Source: Dehalococcoidia bacterium UBA2991 (GTDB lineage Bacteria; Chloroflexota; Dehalococcoidia; Tepidiformales; Tepidiformaceae). Taken from it: 64,000 bases of DNA. A program made the translations under genes and the position numbers. Shown piece by piece: positions 52,134-61,071 of the stretch. Below the pieces are notes generated by a model. That model was given only the letters and a program-made list of their open reading frames with translations, searched no databases and had not been told where the DNA came from. The stretch covers positions 1-64,000 of the forward strand of contig DEAD01000008.1 in NCBI GenBank assembly GCA_002346645.1, in the 5' to 3' direction. Position 1 is the first letter of the stretch. Each line of letters starts with the position of its first letter.

Positions 52134-53411
52134 ATGACTGAGATCATGACGCCTGAAGGGGCCCGAAGCTACCTACACTACCTGCTCACATTAGGCATTC
52201 GGCGCGAGCAATCTTTTGCTCCGCTAGCAGCGGCATTCATTCGTGAAAACGATCTGGATGCCCTTGGCCTTTTGGCAGATGAACAGCTCAACCTACTCTT
52301 GGCCGCAGCACAAGCCTTCGCTCCTGAGCCGCGGCGCTACAGCACCAAATTGGACTTCCTAAAGAGAGCACAGGCTCTCTTGCCTCAGACACGACTAGCA
52401 GGGACCGCGGTCGAGGCGCAGGTGGCGCAGGAATTACAGAAGACGAGCTATGAGCTTAGCCGCTACCACGAAGCCATCAGAGTTAATCGGTCCACCACTG
52501 AAGAGCAGGAACACATCATTATCGAGAGCGTGGCACCAGAGTACTTCACTGACATCGCCCAGAAACGAGCGGCCGCGAGCTACCAGGACCTCTACCACCT
52601 AACACCAGAGGCACGCCGAGCCCAGAACTACACGGGCCCAGCACAACAGTTCGAGCCGGAAAACACAGTCGTCCACAAAGAGTTTGAAGGTGCCTGCGGG
52701 CCATTCATGAATGCCCGCACACACGCTTTCCATGTACTACTACCCTTTGATCTTAAGCTGAGCCGTTCGCCCGAGGATCCTCTTGAAACAGGCGTACGTA
52801 TTTTTTATGGCAAGCCTGGGTATTCGTTCCCACTCCGATACCAAATGGGCCAAATTACGAGCGATCGTGACGGTACGGTAGTCGATATTCCCGTAGATGA
52901 CCCAAACCTCATCTATATATCAGCGTCGAAAGTGAAGGAGCCAGAGTTTCGTTACGACGGACCAGCTCCAAACAACGCCCCCCCAGAACTAGGTTTCCCA
53001 CTGACGGTACTACAACACCTAGGGAGCCTTGGTCACTACATACAGGTGAGCTGCAACCTCAAGGTATGGTTCGATGCATCCCGCGTTGCAGTATTAATTC
53101 AAGGAACACCGGAGCTGCTTGACATTGGACTGACTGGGGCAAGTGGCCTAATGACACGCACCTACGGACTGGGAACAACAGACGATTACGAACACGTTAC
53201 CGACGAGCCCTGGCAAGAAGGGCTTAGCTATAACTACGTTAACCTTCACCTGGCACTCCGACCTGGTATCGATTCCGCAACAATCCCCTTTAACACTCCG
53301 ATCTTCACACTCTTTCCAGTGCTAAGTCGACAAGCGGTTCGGTTCGAGGATTCCACTACAGCCAGCGAGCGCATAGCAAAGGGTCTTCAAGCAAATCAGG
53401 GGAAGAGCTAA
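52134..53411 (+). CDS. Hypothetical protein next to a halogenase
   Basis: I do not recognise this 425-residue protein. The first 150 residues are helical and charged. From about residue 170 it becomes beta-rich (GACGPFMNARTHAFHVLLPFDLKLS), with several Tyr/Asp-rich strands and no metal or cofactor motif that I can name. ATG 52134 is used because the longer frame crosses the divergent SnoaL-like gene; ATG 52146 is an alternative. It converges on the halogenase gene with 45 bases between stops. It could be a carrier or partner of the halogenase, but that is only proximity. Confidence 0.7.
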   Translation: MTEIMTPEGARSYLHYLLTLGIRREQSFAPLAAAFIRENDLDALGLLADEQLNLLLAAAQAFAPEPRRYSTKLDFLKRAQALLPQTRLAGTAVEAQVAQELQKTSYELSRYHEAIRVNRSTTEEQEHIIIESVAPEYFTDIAQKRAAASYQDLYHLTPEARRAQNYTGPAQQFEPENTVVHKEFEGACGPFMNARTHAFHVLLPFDLKLSRSPEDPLETGVRIFYGKPGYSFPLRYQMGQITSDRDGTVVDIPVDDPNLIYISASKVKEPEFRYDGPAPNNAPPELGFPLTVLQHLGSLGHYIQVSCNLKVWFDASRVAVLIQGTPELLDIGLTGASGLMTRTYGLGTTDDYEHVTDEPWQEGLSYNYVNLHLALRPGIDSATIPFNTPIFTLFPVLSRQAVRFEDSTTASERIAKGLQANQGKS

Positions 53412-53456
53412 TTCCCCTCGGTCAAAGCACTCCCGCATATTCCTGACCAAGTCCGC

Positions 53457-54980
53457 TTAGGGCCAAACAACCCAAGTGTTGGGCGAAGCAACCAGACTTC
53501 CTAGGATTTCGGGAGGAGCTCCATTGAGGGCTTCGAAGGCACGCTCCTGCGTAAGTGCATTCCCCGTCAATTGCCGCAAGCCATCGACACGCTTTTGCCA
53601 CTCAACTCGACTCTGACTTGCTTCAAGGTAGCGGCCTGGAACTCGTTGGCCAAGGAGAAGGACGTCATATGCGAAATCGCCAAAGACCTCCTCTGTCTTG
53701 AAGAACTGGGACTGGCGGTATGTAAGAGGTGCTCGCTCTCGGAACAGTTCCACACGCTCTTGGGCACCACGTATATCGACCGTATTTTGGCAGGCCTTCC
53801 AGAAGGGAGTCTGTAACTTTTCATTGAAGCGGTAATGCACCGCAAGGAACCACCGCACATCGTCCCAGTGAGCATTTAATGTGCGATTAACGATGCCCCG
53901 GATCGCAGTGTCCTTTTTGGAGCGAGGGAAGTTAAGGACTAGTTGATTGATCTCTAGGATGATCATGTGGAGCCCTGTTGACTCCAACGGTTCAACGAAG
54001 CCGTAGGAGTTTCCAATAGCGACCACATTCCCCTTCCAGAAATGCTCGCGTCGACCTGTCTTGAAGCGGATGACGCGATGGTCACCCATCCCCGGATTCT
54101 TAGATCTCATCTCGGCAGCGGCCGCGTCATCCGAGAGGAACCGTGACGAAAAGACATAGCCACGATGGTCATCCTCGATGGAAGGTGTGTTCCAACACCA
54201 ACCTGCATCCATCGTTTCAGCAGTGGTAAAGGGCTTTATGTGGCCGCCATGAGGAACGTTGGCCACAATAGCGCGATCACAGAAAAGGCTGTCTTCGTAG
54301 CTTTGAAAAGGAGAGCCGAGAGCTTCACCAATCATCTTTGAATGGAAGCCTGTGCAATCGACGTAAAGGTCAAAGCGGCGTTCTTCCCCATCGTCAGTAA
54401 TGATGTGGTCTAGGCTTTCTCCATCCTCAGCAGGAACAAAGGTGTTAACCGACAGCTCTAGGCGCTCCACCCCATCACGCGCTGCCTCTTCTCGCAGATA
54501 GGCAACAAAACGGTTGTTATCCAGGTGGTAGGCGAAAGGGATGCGGTCGATTAGAGAAGTGAGTTGACCACCCTCGCCCGTGAGAATAGGGGCCCGTTCT
54601 TCGGAAATAAGCATGGAGCCGAGCGAGTATTCGTTGAAGTTACCACCGTAGTAGACGGAATCAAGAATAGGACCCGGGTGGAAGGCATAGTTAAAGTAAT
54701 AGTCACCAGGTTGGCCCCACTCGAACTTAACCCCAAATTTCCATGTGGGCTGGACTTTTCTATACAGCTCCTGCACATCTCGTTCGAGATAAGCGTGTAG
54801 GAACTTAACCATGATGGGGGTCGTGCCCTCACCGACACCGATGATGGGGATGGTTGGGGACTCGATTAGGGTGACCTGCAGGTGGGGCAGCTTCTTTCGC
54901 AAAGCAAGCGCAGTTAGATAGCCAGCGGTGCCACCCCCGACAATACCTACGGTTTTGAATTCGCTCGTTCCCTGAGTCAC
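53457..54980 (-). CDS. FAD-dependent tryptophan-type halogenase
   Basis: A 507-residue flavin halogenase. The FAD motif GIVGGGTAG is at residues 12-20. The hypohalous-acid-binding Lys is Lys81 in QPTWKFG, matching Lys79 of PrnA. FVEPLESTGLHMI carries the Glu/Ser region near the chloride site. The WxWxIP motif, which blocks monooxygenase activity, reads WCWNTP, with Thr in place of Ile. It would chlorinate or brominate an indole or related aromatic. A flavin reductase gene is not adjacent. GTG start; divergent from an SDR gene across a nested inverted repeat. Confidence 0.9.
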   Translation of the reverse strand: MTQGTSEFKTVGIVGGGTAGYLTALALRKKLPHLQVTLIESPTIPIIGVGEGTTPIMVKFLHAYLERDVQELYRKVQPTWKFGVKFEWGQPGDYYFNYAFHPGPILDSVYYGGNFNEYSLGSMLISEERAPILTGEGGQLTSLIDRIPFAYHLDNNRFVAYLREEAARDGVERLELSVNTFVPAEDGESLDHIITDDGEERRFDLYVDCTGFHSKMIGEALGSPFQSYEDSLFCDRAIVANVPHGGHIKPFTTAETMDAGWCWNTPSIEDDHRGYVFSSRFLSDDAAAAEMRSKNPGMGDHRVIRFKTGRREHFWKGNVVAIGNSYGFVEPLESTGLHMIILEINQLVLNFPRSKKDTAIRGIVNRTLNAHWDDVRWFLAVHYRFNEKLQTPFWKACQNTVDIRGAQERVELFRERAPLTYRQSQFFKTEEVFGDFAYDVLLLGQRVPGRYLEASQSRVEWQKRVDGLRQLTGNALTQERAFEALNGAPPEILGSLVASPNTWVVWP

Positions 54981-55007
54981 AGGCTTATCGTGCCACGGAA
55001 AAGGTTC

Positions 55008-55042
55008 GCAGGGGTGCTAGGGAGCCCTAGCATGGTCCCTGC
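55008..55042. promoter_or_regulatory. Nested inverted repeat between halogenase and SDR genes
   Basis: The inner arms TGCTAGG/CCTAGCA (loop GAGC) are enclosed by outer arms GCAGGG/CCCTGC. The element sits midway in the 96-base divergent intergenic region, 28 bases from the halogenase start and 35 from the SDR start. It is a candidate operator or a shared leader hairpin. Confidence 0.5.
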
Positions 55043-55076
55043 AAAGCGGTAAGATTCGCGCTCGCTGGAGGGGAAC

Positions 55077-55889
55077 ATGGAACTTGGAACTGGTAAGACG
55101 GCAGTAGTTACTGGTGGAGGAAGCGGTATTGGAGCAGCTCTGTGTAAAGCATTTGCAGCTGAGAGCCTTTCCGTCGTTGTATCCGATATCGACTTAAGTG
55201 CCGCGGAAGGAATTTCAAATTCCATAAACGACACTGGTGGAAACGCGATTGCCGTCCGGACAGATGTATCGGACAGGAGTTCCATAAAGGAACTTGCCGA
55301 CGCCGCCTTCGAGGCTTTCGGAAGTGTAGACGTTCTGTGTAACAACGCCGGTGTCGTGACCTTCCGTTCTGCCTCTGAGATGAGTGACTCCGACTGGGAC
55401 TGGGTGATGTCGGTAAACCTACAGGGCGTAATAAACGGCTTGACCCAGTTCCTTCCCCGCATCCTGGAACAGGGTAATGCAGCCCACATTGTTAATACGT
55501 CCTCAAGCGCTGGGCTCTTTGCCCCTCCTGGTATGGCTTCATACGTGGCTTCGAAGCAAGCCGTTGTCGGGTTGTCCGAGCACCTGAGCGTAGATCTAGC
55601 AGCCGTCAATGTGGGTGTTTCTGTGTTATGCCCTGGGGGCGTAGCAACCAAAATCGTGGAAGCTGGGCGAAACCGTCCCGATACCCATGGAGGACCTGAG
55701 GACGTACCTGACTCTGCCGAACCCATTCGACAGGGCATTGCCGCCGGAATGCCCCCCTCTGAAGTCGCAGACCGCGTAATAGATGCCGTTCGGAACAACC
55801 ACCTGTACGTCGTGACCCACAATGACACGAGGCCAGGGGTGGAAGCGAGACTGGAAGCCATCCGAGCCTGCTACGCGCTCAATGACTGA
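55077..55889 (+). CDS. Short-chain dehydrogenase/reductase
   Basis: A 270-residue SDR. TGGGSGIGAAL is the cofactor site and DIDLS after the second strand suggests NAD(H). NNAGVV, then NTSSSAGLFAPPGMASYVASK, supply catalytic Ser, Tyr and Lys. The substrate is unknown; the sequence is nearer to catabolic SDRs than to FabG. GAGGGGAAC precedes the ATG. It is divergently placed from the halogenase. Confidence 0.92.
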   Translation: MELGTGKTAVVTGGGSGIGAALCKAFAAESLSVVVSDIDLSAAEGISNSINDTGGNAIAVRTDVSDRSSIKELADAAFEAFGSVDVLCNNAGVVTFRSASEMSDSDWDWVMSVNLQGVINGLTQFLPRILEQGNAAHIVNTSSSAGLFAPPGMASYVASKQAVVGLSEHLSVDLAAVNVGVSVLCPGGVATKIVEAGRNRPDTHGGPEDVPDSAEPIRQGIAAGMPPSEVADRVIDAVRNNHLYVVTHNDTRPGVEARLEAIRACYALND

Positions 55890-56008
55890 TTTCCCCCCTA
55901 TCTCCGAAAGGATTTAACCGGACAGGGCAAAAGTAAGACCGCACCTAAGCCTTTGTCCTTTATTAGTTGGTTGCCAAGTATTAAATGGCTCGATAAAGTC
56001 CTCGCGCT

Positions 56009-56551
56009 ATGGCACGAGAATTGTTAGCCGGCGAGCATGCGGTCCTGGCTCTTTTGCGCACGCAGCCAATGTACGGCTACGAAATGGCTCGCTACTTCGA
56101 GAGTGAAGACCTTCACGAGGTCTGTCCAATTGAACAAGGATCACTCTATACGTATCTACGCAACCTCGAGGGGCGAACGCTAGTCACGTGGTGCGAGGAA
56201 CGTGAAGGCCTACGTCCACCACGAAAACGTTTCTCCCTGACCCCCAAAGGTAATGCTGTGGTCAACACGTGGCTAAAAGAGCCAGTCGGACGACTGCGCG
56301 AGGTGCGATTCGAACTTTTAGTAAAGCTATACGTATTGCACATAGTTGACCCAGCCGCCGAAGCCGCCCTGGTAAGAGATCAACTGGCTGTGTGCGAGTT
56401 GTACCAGGAACGTGCGCGAGAGCGGGTTTCACAAGCAGGGGATGGCTTTTCACGACTAGTCGCCCAATCCAAGCTCTCAGCGGCGGACGCTACCGTTGAC
56501 TGGCTACGAAACCATGTCGCAACCCTCTTCACAGCCGCGGCCACTCCATGA
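56009..56551 (+). CDS. PadR-family transcriptional regulator
   Basis: A 180-residue PadR-type winged-helix regulator. LLAGEHAVLALLRTQPMYGYEMARYF and IEQGSLYTYLRNLEGRTLVTWCEE form the DNA-binding domain, and residues 95-175 the dimerising helices of the Vir-type C-terminal domain. The last codon overlaps the modA ATG (ATGA), so it is translated with the molybdate transporter. PadR proteins usually sense phenolics or drugs; ModE-type regulators usually control mod genes. Confidence 0.9.
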   Translation: MARELLAGEHAVLALLRTQPMYGYEMARYFESEDLHEVCPIEQGSLYTYLRNLEGRTLVTWCEEREGLRPPRKRFSLTPKGNAVVNTWLKEPVGRLREVRFELLVKLYVLHIVDPAAEAALVRDQLAVCELYQERARERVSQAGDGFSRLVAQSKLSAADATVDWLRNHVATLFTAAATP

Positions 56552-57333
56552 AACAGCGGGTGCTCACAGCGGCCGGTTTCGCAGTGATCGCTCTTTCTCT
56601 TCTTCATTGTGGTGGTTCACCAAACCACCACACCATTACGGTGTTCGCTGCAGCATCACTAACAGAAGCTTTTGAGGACCTAGCGGAAGCCTTCCAGGCG
56701 CAGCACCCCAACGTTACTGTGCGGCTATCGTTTTCCGGTTCGACAGTGTTGAGGACGCAGGTGTTAGAGGGAGCACCTGCCGATGTCTTCGTAAGTGCCA
56801 GCCCAGACGAGGTCGCGACGCTAGATGCAGCAGGACTGGTAATCGAGGCTGAAACTTTTGCAGAAAACACTCTCGTCATCGCGGTCCACAAAGGGGCAAG
56901 CAGTGTGATCTCCTTTGCAGACCTTGCCAAGAGGGGCGTGCGTCTCGTTCTTGCCGCAGAAACCGTGCCCGCAGGACGGTATGCTCGACAATCACTTGCA
57001 CTTGCAGCAACAAACGATGCATTGGGCTCGGAGTTCGCTGCACAAGTACTAGCCAATGTTCGAAGCAATGAAGCCAATGTGCGCGCAGCATTGGCAAAAG
57101 TAGAGCTGGGTGAGGCAGAAGCTGCGATCGTCTATACGAGCGATCTGGAATCAGCCAGCAATAACGTTCGGTCAATCGCAATCCCTGAACAACTCCAAAC
57201 ACCGGTGGAATACCGCATTGCATTGCTCTCCAACAACCAGTTTGCGCGGTCATTCATAGCGTTCACCACATCTCCCTTGGGCAAAGCAACCCTGCAAAAG
57301 CACGGGTTCAAACGGGCGAGAGGAACACCTTGA
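56548..57333 (+). CDS. modA: Molybdate ABC transporter, substrate-binding protein ModA
   Basis: A 261-residue lipoprotein with signal helix and lipobox (SLLHC, Cys21). The ModA pattern is clear: TVFAAASLTEAFEDLAEAF, SFSGSTVLRTQVLEGAPADVFVSASPDEV and the later ALAKVELGEAEAAIVYTSD. It binds molybdate or tungstate outside the membrane. Overlaps padR by ATGA and modB by TTGA. Confidence 0.94.
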   Translation: MKQRVLTAAGFAVIALSLLHCGGSPNHHTITVFAAASLTEAFEDLAEAFQAQHPNVTVRLSFSGSTVLRTQVLEGAPADVFVSASPDEVATLDAAGLVIEAETFAENTLVIAVHKGASSVISFADLAKRGVRLVLAAETVPAGRYARQSLALAATNDALGSEFAAQVLANVRSNEANVRAALAKVELGEAEAAIVYTSDLESASNNVRSIAIPEQLQTPVEYRIALLSNNQFARSFIAFTTSPLGKATLQKHGFKRARGTP

Positions 57334-58142
57334 TTGCATTACGGGCACGAATCCCTCTGGCTAGCGCAGGGTTACTGTGCGCAATTTTTGCCGTGTTCTT
57401 CGTTCTGCCCTTCGCAGGCCTAATCGAACGAGGATTGGGAGAGGACGGCGCATGGAAAGCGATCTCTAGCGACACTGCCCTAGACGCACTTGTGCTATCG
57501 CTGTGGACTTCAACGCTATCCCTTCTTATCGCCATCGTGGCAGGGACACCTGTTGCGTATTGGCTATCGCACACCCGCTTTCCCGGTAAGGGGGTATTGG
57601 AAGCCCTAATTGACCTACCAATCGTCCTGCCCCCGACCATCGCGGGCGTGGCCTTACTAACAGCATTTGGCCGAAAAGGTTTGCTTGGAGGACCCCTCGA
57701 CGACTGGTTCGGACTAACCTTGGGATTCAGTACAGCGGCCGTAATCATGGCCCAGCTCTTTGTTAGCGCACCTTTTTACGTGCGCGCAGCGAGGGCGGGC
57801 TTCGCAAGTGTAGACGCGCAATTCGAGCGCGTAGCACATACCTTGGGGGCATCGCGACTGAGGGCATTCACACAAATCGTATTGCCCCTTAGCTGGCCAT
57901 CCTTAGCGGCCGGAGCAGCCCTCTGCTGGGCGCGGGCTCTAGGAGAACTGGGAGCAACACTTATTTTCGCAGGAAACCTTCAGGGCGAGACCCAAACTAT
58001 GCCGCTGGCAATCCTCAATACCTTCGAAAGCGCAGAGGGGCTCACCGCTGCTGTCGCACTAGCGATACTGCTACTTGCGGTGGCGCTTGTTGCACTTGCA
58101 ATTTTCTGGATGTTCTCCAGCCGCGCGAGGGGAACAGCGTGA
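57330..58142 (+). CDS. modB: Molybdate ABC transporter permease ModB
   Basis: A 270-residue permease with about six helices. The EAA loop reads FERVAHTLGASRLRAFTQIVLPLSWPSL, and IDLPIVLPPTIAGVALLTAFG is typical of ModB. TTG start overlaps the modA stop, and its stop overlaps the modC start, giving full translational coupling. Confidence 0.94.
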   Translation: MIALRARIPLASAGLLCAIFAVFFVLPFAGLIERGLGEDGAWKAISSDTALDALVLSLWTSTLSLLIAIVAGTPVAYWLSHTRFPGKGVLEALIDLPIVLPPTIAGVALLTAFGRKGLLGGPLDDWFGLTLGFSTAAVIMAQLFVSAPFYVRAARAGFASVDAQFERVAHTLGASRLRAFTQIVLPLSWPSLAAGAALCWARALGELGATLIFAGNLQGETQTMPLAILNTFESAEGLTAAVALAILLLAVALVALAIFWMFSSRARGTA

Positions 58143-59263
58143 CTCTAAACTTCAATGCCGAGCTACAACTAAAGGATTTCTCATACAACGCACAGTTCGA
58201 AGCGGGCAACGAAATCGTTGTGCTATTCGGACATTCTGGGGCGGGCAAAAGCCTAACTCTCCAGCTAATCGCGGGACTTTTAAAGCCGACCCGGGGACGA
58301 ATCACAATCGGAGCGGAGACCGTTTTCGATTCTGATGCAGGACTAGATCTACCACCACAGGACCGCAGTCTCGGATACGTAGTACAAGACCTCGCTCTAT
58401 TCCCCCATATGACCGTGGGTGAAAACATCGCATTCGGGATGACCGGTTCGGCGCAGGAACAACGCCTTAGTGATTTACTCGACCTTATGGGCCTGAACAA
58501 CTTGCGCGACAGAAGGCCACTGTCCCTAAGCGGAGGCCAGCGACAACGCACAGCCCTTGCAAGAGCGTTAGCGAGAGAGACCAATCTACTATTGTTGGAC
58601 GAGCCATTCAGCGCTCTCGATGAATCACTACGGGTAGAGCTCCGCCGAGAGCTAATCCGATTGCGCAGCGAGCTGGACCTCAGCGTGATCTTCGTAACCC
58701 ACGACCTACGCGAGGCACATCTAGTGGCTGACCGACTAGCCGTGTTCGATGAAGGTCGGCTCTTGCAATTCGAAGGTCGTGAGCATGTTTTTCGACAGCC
58801 AGCAAACGGGCGGGTAGCAGAATTGACAGGTGTAGCCAACATCCTGCGAGGCCGAGTAAGTGTGGTTAAGCCAGGGGATCTAACCATCGAAGCAGGTGGA
58901 ACAATTTTACGAGTGCCAGAACCACGCAACTGGCATCCTGCCGAAGGGGATTCGGTCGAAGTCGCTATCCGAGCAGAGCGAATCAACTTAAGACGCCTGG
59001 ATGTAAATGAGCCAGGCAAAGCAAATCTTGTAGGTGCAACAATTCGGGAAGAGCTAGCTTACGGAGCAACCCACACCTTGCGTTTCACGACTGCATTGGG
59101 ACAGCCCATCGAAGTGGAGATCGCGGCACGACCCTACGAGGTAATGGGAGTTGCCAAACAGAAGTCGTGGACCCTGGAACTACCTCCCGAGGACCTTCAT
59201 TTAATGCCCCTCTCGTCTAAGTCAGCTGTCGAAGCCCCGAGGGCTTCGGCAACAACAGCGTAA
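58139..59263 (+). CDS. modC: Molybdate ABC transporter ATP-binding protein ModC
   Basis: A 374-residue ATPase. Walker A is GHSGAGKS, the Q-loop VVQDLALFPHMTV, the signature LSGGQRQRTALARAL, Walker B LLLLDEPFSALDE and the switch THD. A C-terminal regulatory region (about 260-360) has the TOBE/MOP-like molybdate-binding fold (RAERINLRR, REELAYGATHTLRF). GTG start. The 3' end overlaps the convergent methyltransferase gene by 67 bases. Confidence 0.95.
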   Translation: MTLNFNAELQLKDFSYNAQFEAGNEIVVLFGHSGAGKSLTLQLIAGLLKPTRGRITIGAETVFDSDAGLDLPPQDRSLGYVVQDLALFPHMTVGENIAFGMTGSAQEQRLSDLLDLMGLNNLRDRRPLSLSGGQRQRTALARALARETNLLLLDEPFSALDESLRVELRRELIRLRSELDLSVIFVTHDLREAHLVADRLAVFDEGRLLQFEGREHVFRQPANGRVAELTGVANILRGRVSVVKPGDLTIEAGGTILRVPEPRNWHPAEGDSVEVAIRAERINLRRLDVNEPGKANLVGATIREELAYGATHTLRFTTALGQPIEVEIAARPYEVMGVAKQKSWTLELPPEDLHLMPLSSKSAVEAPRASATTA

Positions 59264-59901
59264 ACAGGGTCTGAAGAGAACGCAGCTGGATTAAGGTTAA
59301 AGGCCCGAGCCTCGCCGAAAGCCTTCGATAGCTCGAAATACAGGGCAACAAGGCTTGAGCGCTGTCTATCGTCACAAAGTTGCCAGATTCGAATGGCCTT
59401 GGTTGGAAACATACGGTTGGAAAAAGTAACGGCGAATGGTGCACCAGGCTTCAGAACACGTCCCACTTCCGCAAAAACCTCGACGGGCTTGGTGAGGTAT
59501 TGGACAGACACGCTTACCACAGCACCATCAAACTGGTGTGTCTTGTAGGGGAGGAGGGGATCCCGATTTAGATCGTGGACGGTCCGTTGGGTAAGAACTG
59601 GATTTTCGTCAAGCTCGGTCTGATTCATGCCCAGACCCACCACCCCCCCATAGGAAATGTCCCTAGGCAGGTGCGAAACCCAGCTGGACATGAGGTCGAG
59701 AACGTTACCCCCCGAGGGAAGAATCTCCCGGTAGAAGTCTCCAATAACACCGATAGCCCCATCATCGATGTGATTGACAAGGCGCGGCTGACTATAAAAC
59801 TGCGCATCCTCTCCCTCATCAACACGACGAAAATGCTCAGGGAGAAGGGGGGCATCTTCCTTTGACTCAGCTGACAGGAGCGCTAGCCCCCTGTTCGACA
59901 A
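59197..59901 (-). CDS. SAM-dependent methyltransferase
   Basis: A 234-residue class I methyltransferase-like protein. NVLDLMSSWVSHLP takes the place of motif I (the usual GxGxG glycine pattern is absent), followed by FDGAVVSVSVQYLTKPVEVFAEVGRVLKPGAPFAVTFSNRMFPTKAI. The N-terminal RLVNHIDDGAIGVIGDFYREILPSGG is shared with uncharacterised relatives. The TTG at 59901 overlaps the upstream ABM gene by 35 bases. Its end overlaps modC antisense by 67 bases. The substrate is unknown. Confidence 0.75.
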   Translation of the reverse strand: MSNRGLALLSAESKEDAPLLPEHFRRVDEGEDAQFYSQPRLVNHIDDGAIGVIGDFYREILPSGGNVLDLMSSWVSHLPRDISYGGVVGLGMNQTELDENPVLTQRTVHDLNRDPLLPYKTHQFDGAVVSVSVQYLTKPVEVFAEVGRVLKPGAPFAVTFSNRMFPTKAIRIWQLCDDRQRSSLVALYFELSKAFGEARAFNLNPAAFSSDPVYAVVAEALGASTADLDERGIK

Positions 59902-60190
59902 TTACCGCATCGTAGAACTTGGCATGGGGATGACCCTCAACCACACCCTCAGGTGGGCCTGCCTGCTGATGCGCCCTTTTGAAGTGGTCGGACTGTGCCC
60001 AGTTAAGGAAATCCTGGCGAGATTGCCAGATCGTGTGGGAAATGTAATCACCGGGCTCGTCACCCTTAAGCAATGAGAACTGCACGAACCCCTCTAGATC
60101 CTTGAGATAGCTTTCACGGCCCTCCCAAATTTCCTCGAACTCGTTCCCTCGCTCAGGATTGACACTGAAATGGTTCATTGCAACAAACAT
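59867..60190 (-). CDS. ABM/IsdG-like monooxygenase-fold protein
   Basis: A 107-residue alpha/beta protein of the antibiotic-biosynthesis-monooxygenase fold: MFVAMNHFSVNPERGNEFEEIWEGRESYLKDLEGFVQFSLLKG and YISHTIWQSRQDFLNWAQSDHFKRAH. It resembles HmoA/HmoB and IsdG-type heme-degrading proteins, with His in the SDHFKRAH helix as a possible heme ligand. ATG 60190 is chosen over the long frame to 60238. It is followed by the methyltransferase. Confidence 0.8.
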   Translation of the reverse strand: MFVAMNHFSVNPERGNEFEEIWEGRESYLKDLEGFVQFSLLKGDEPGDYISHTIWQSRQDFLNWAQSDHFKRAHQQAGPPEGVVEGHPHAKFYDAVIVEQGASAPVS

Positions 60191-60248
60191 CGGCCTGCTC
60201 CATTCGTGATTGATATATTCTAGCGGTCCTGCAACCACTTACTGGTAA

Positions 60249-60268
60249 AAGGCCCAACGAACGGCCTT
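60249..60268. repeat. Short inverted repeat before the hydroxypyruvate isomerase gene
   Basis: AAGGCC and GGCCTT flank an 8-base spacer, ending 12 bases before the ATG at 60281, where a ribosome site would be expected and none is seen. It lies between divergent genes. It is a possible operator or translation-controlling hairpin; the short stem makes this weak. Confidence 0.3.
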
Positions 60269-60280
60269 ATTATTCATGCG

Positions 60281-61069
60281 ATGGTACGTTTTGCAGCCAA
60301 CTTGAACTTTCTTTTCACCGAGACAGCATTCCTAAATCGCTTCGCTCTAGCGAAACAGCACGGCTTTAAAGCAGTTGAATACCCCTTTCCCTATGAGCAT
60401 TCTGAAAAGGACCTTGCGAGCCACCTCCAGGACAATGGACTACAACAAGCCCTCATAAATCTTCCGGCGGGAGATTGGAAAGGGGGCGAACGAGGCATAG
60501 CCTGTAATCCGGCCAGGACAGAAGAATTCCGCGAAGGAGTTCTTTTGGCCATTCGGTATGCCCAAGCCCTCGACTGCCCGCGAGCCAACTGCCTCGCCGG
60601 AATCCAACCAACCGGAGTCTCTTCTCAGGAGGCTAATGCCACCCTAGTGGCGAACTTAAGGTTTGCAGGACGAGCCTTCCTCGATTCAGGGTTACAACTC
60701 TTGATAGAACCTATCAACACAAAAGATATTCCTGGATTTTTTCTCAACACCAGTAGCCAAGGCTTGCGCGTGATTAGTGAAGTCGGAGATGGATTGGTAG
60801 GCCTTCAATACGACGCGTACCACATGCAAATCATGGAAGGCAATCTCGCACAAACGGTCGAGCAAAACTTGGAGGCGATCGGTCATATTCAGATCGCTGA
60901 CAACCCCGGTCGCCACGAACCAGGAACCGGAGAGATTAACTACAACTTCTTCCTGGACCACCTGGACAAAATTGGATACGAGGGGTGGGTGGGCTGCGAG
61001 TACACACCAGCCACAACAACCGAGTCAGGCCTGGAGTGGCTTGCTGCCCACACATCAAGCAAGATTTAG
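60281..61069 (+). CDS. hyi: Hydroxypyruvate isomerase-family TIM-barrel protein
   Basis: A 262-residue sugar-isomerase/endonuclease IV-like barrel. FAANLNFLFTETAFLNRFALAKQHGFKAVEYPFPYEH is typical of Hyi/OtnI. The metal-site residues are in LLIEPINTKDIPGFFL, GLQYDAYHMQIMEG, HIQIADNPGRHEPGTGEINY and GCEYTPA. Hyi interconverts hydroxypyruvate and tartronate semialdehyde. The next gene, a tartronate-semialdehyde-reductase-like enzyme, supports the role. Glyoxylate carboligase is not present here. Confidence 0.88.
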   Translation: MVRFAANLNFLFTETAFLNRFALAKQHGFKAVEYPFPYEHSEKDLASHLQDNGLQQALINLPAGDWKGGERGIACNPARTEEFREGVLLAIRYAQALDCPRANCLAGIQPTGVSSQEANATLVANLRFAGRAFLDSGLQLLIEPINTKDIPGFFLNTSSQGLRVISEVGDGLVGLQYDAYHMQIMEGNLAQTVEQNLEAIGHIQIADNPGRHEPGTGEINYNFFLDHLDKIGYEGWVGCEYTPATTTESGLEWLAAHTSSKI

Positions 61070-61071
61070 CA

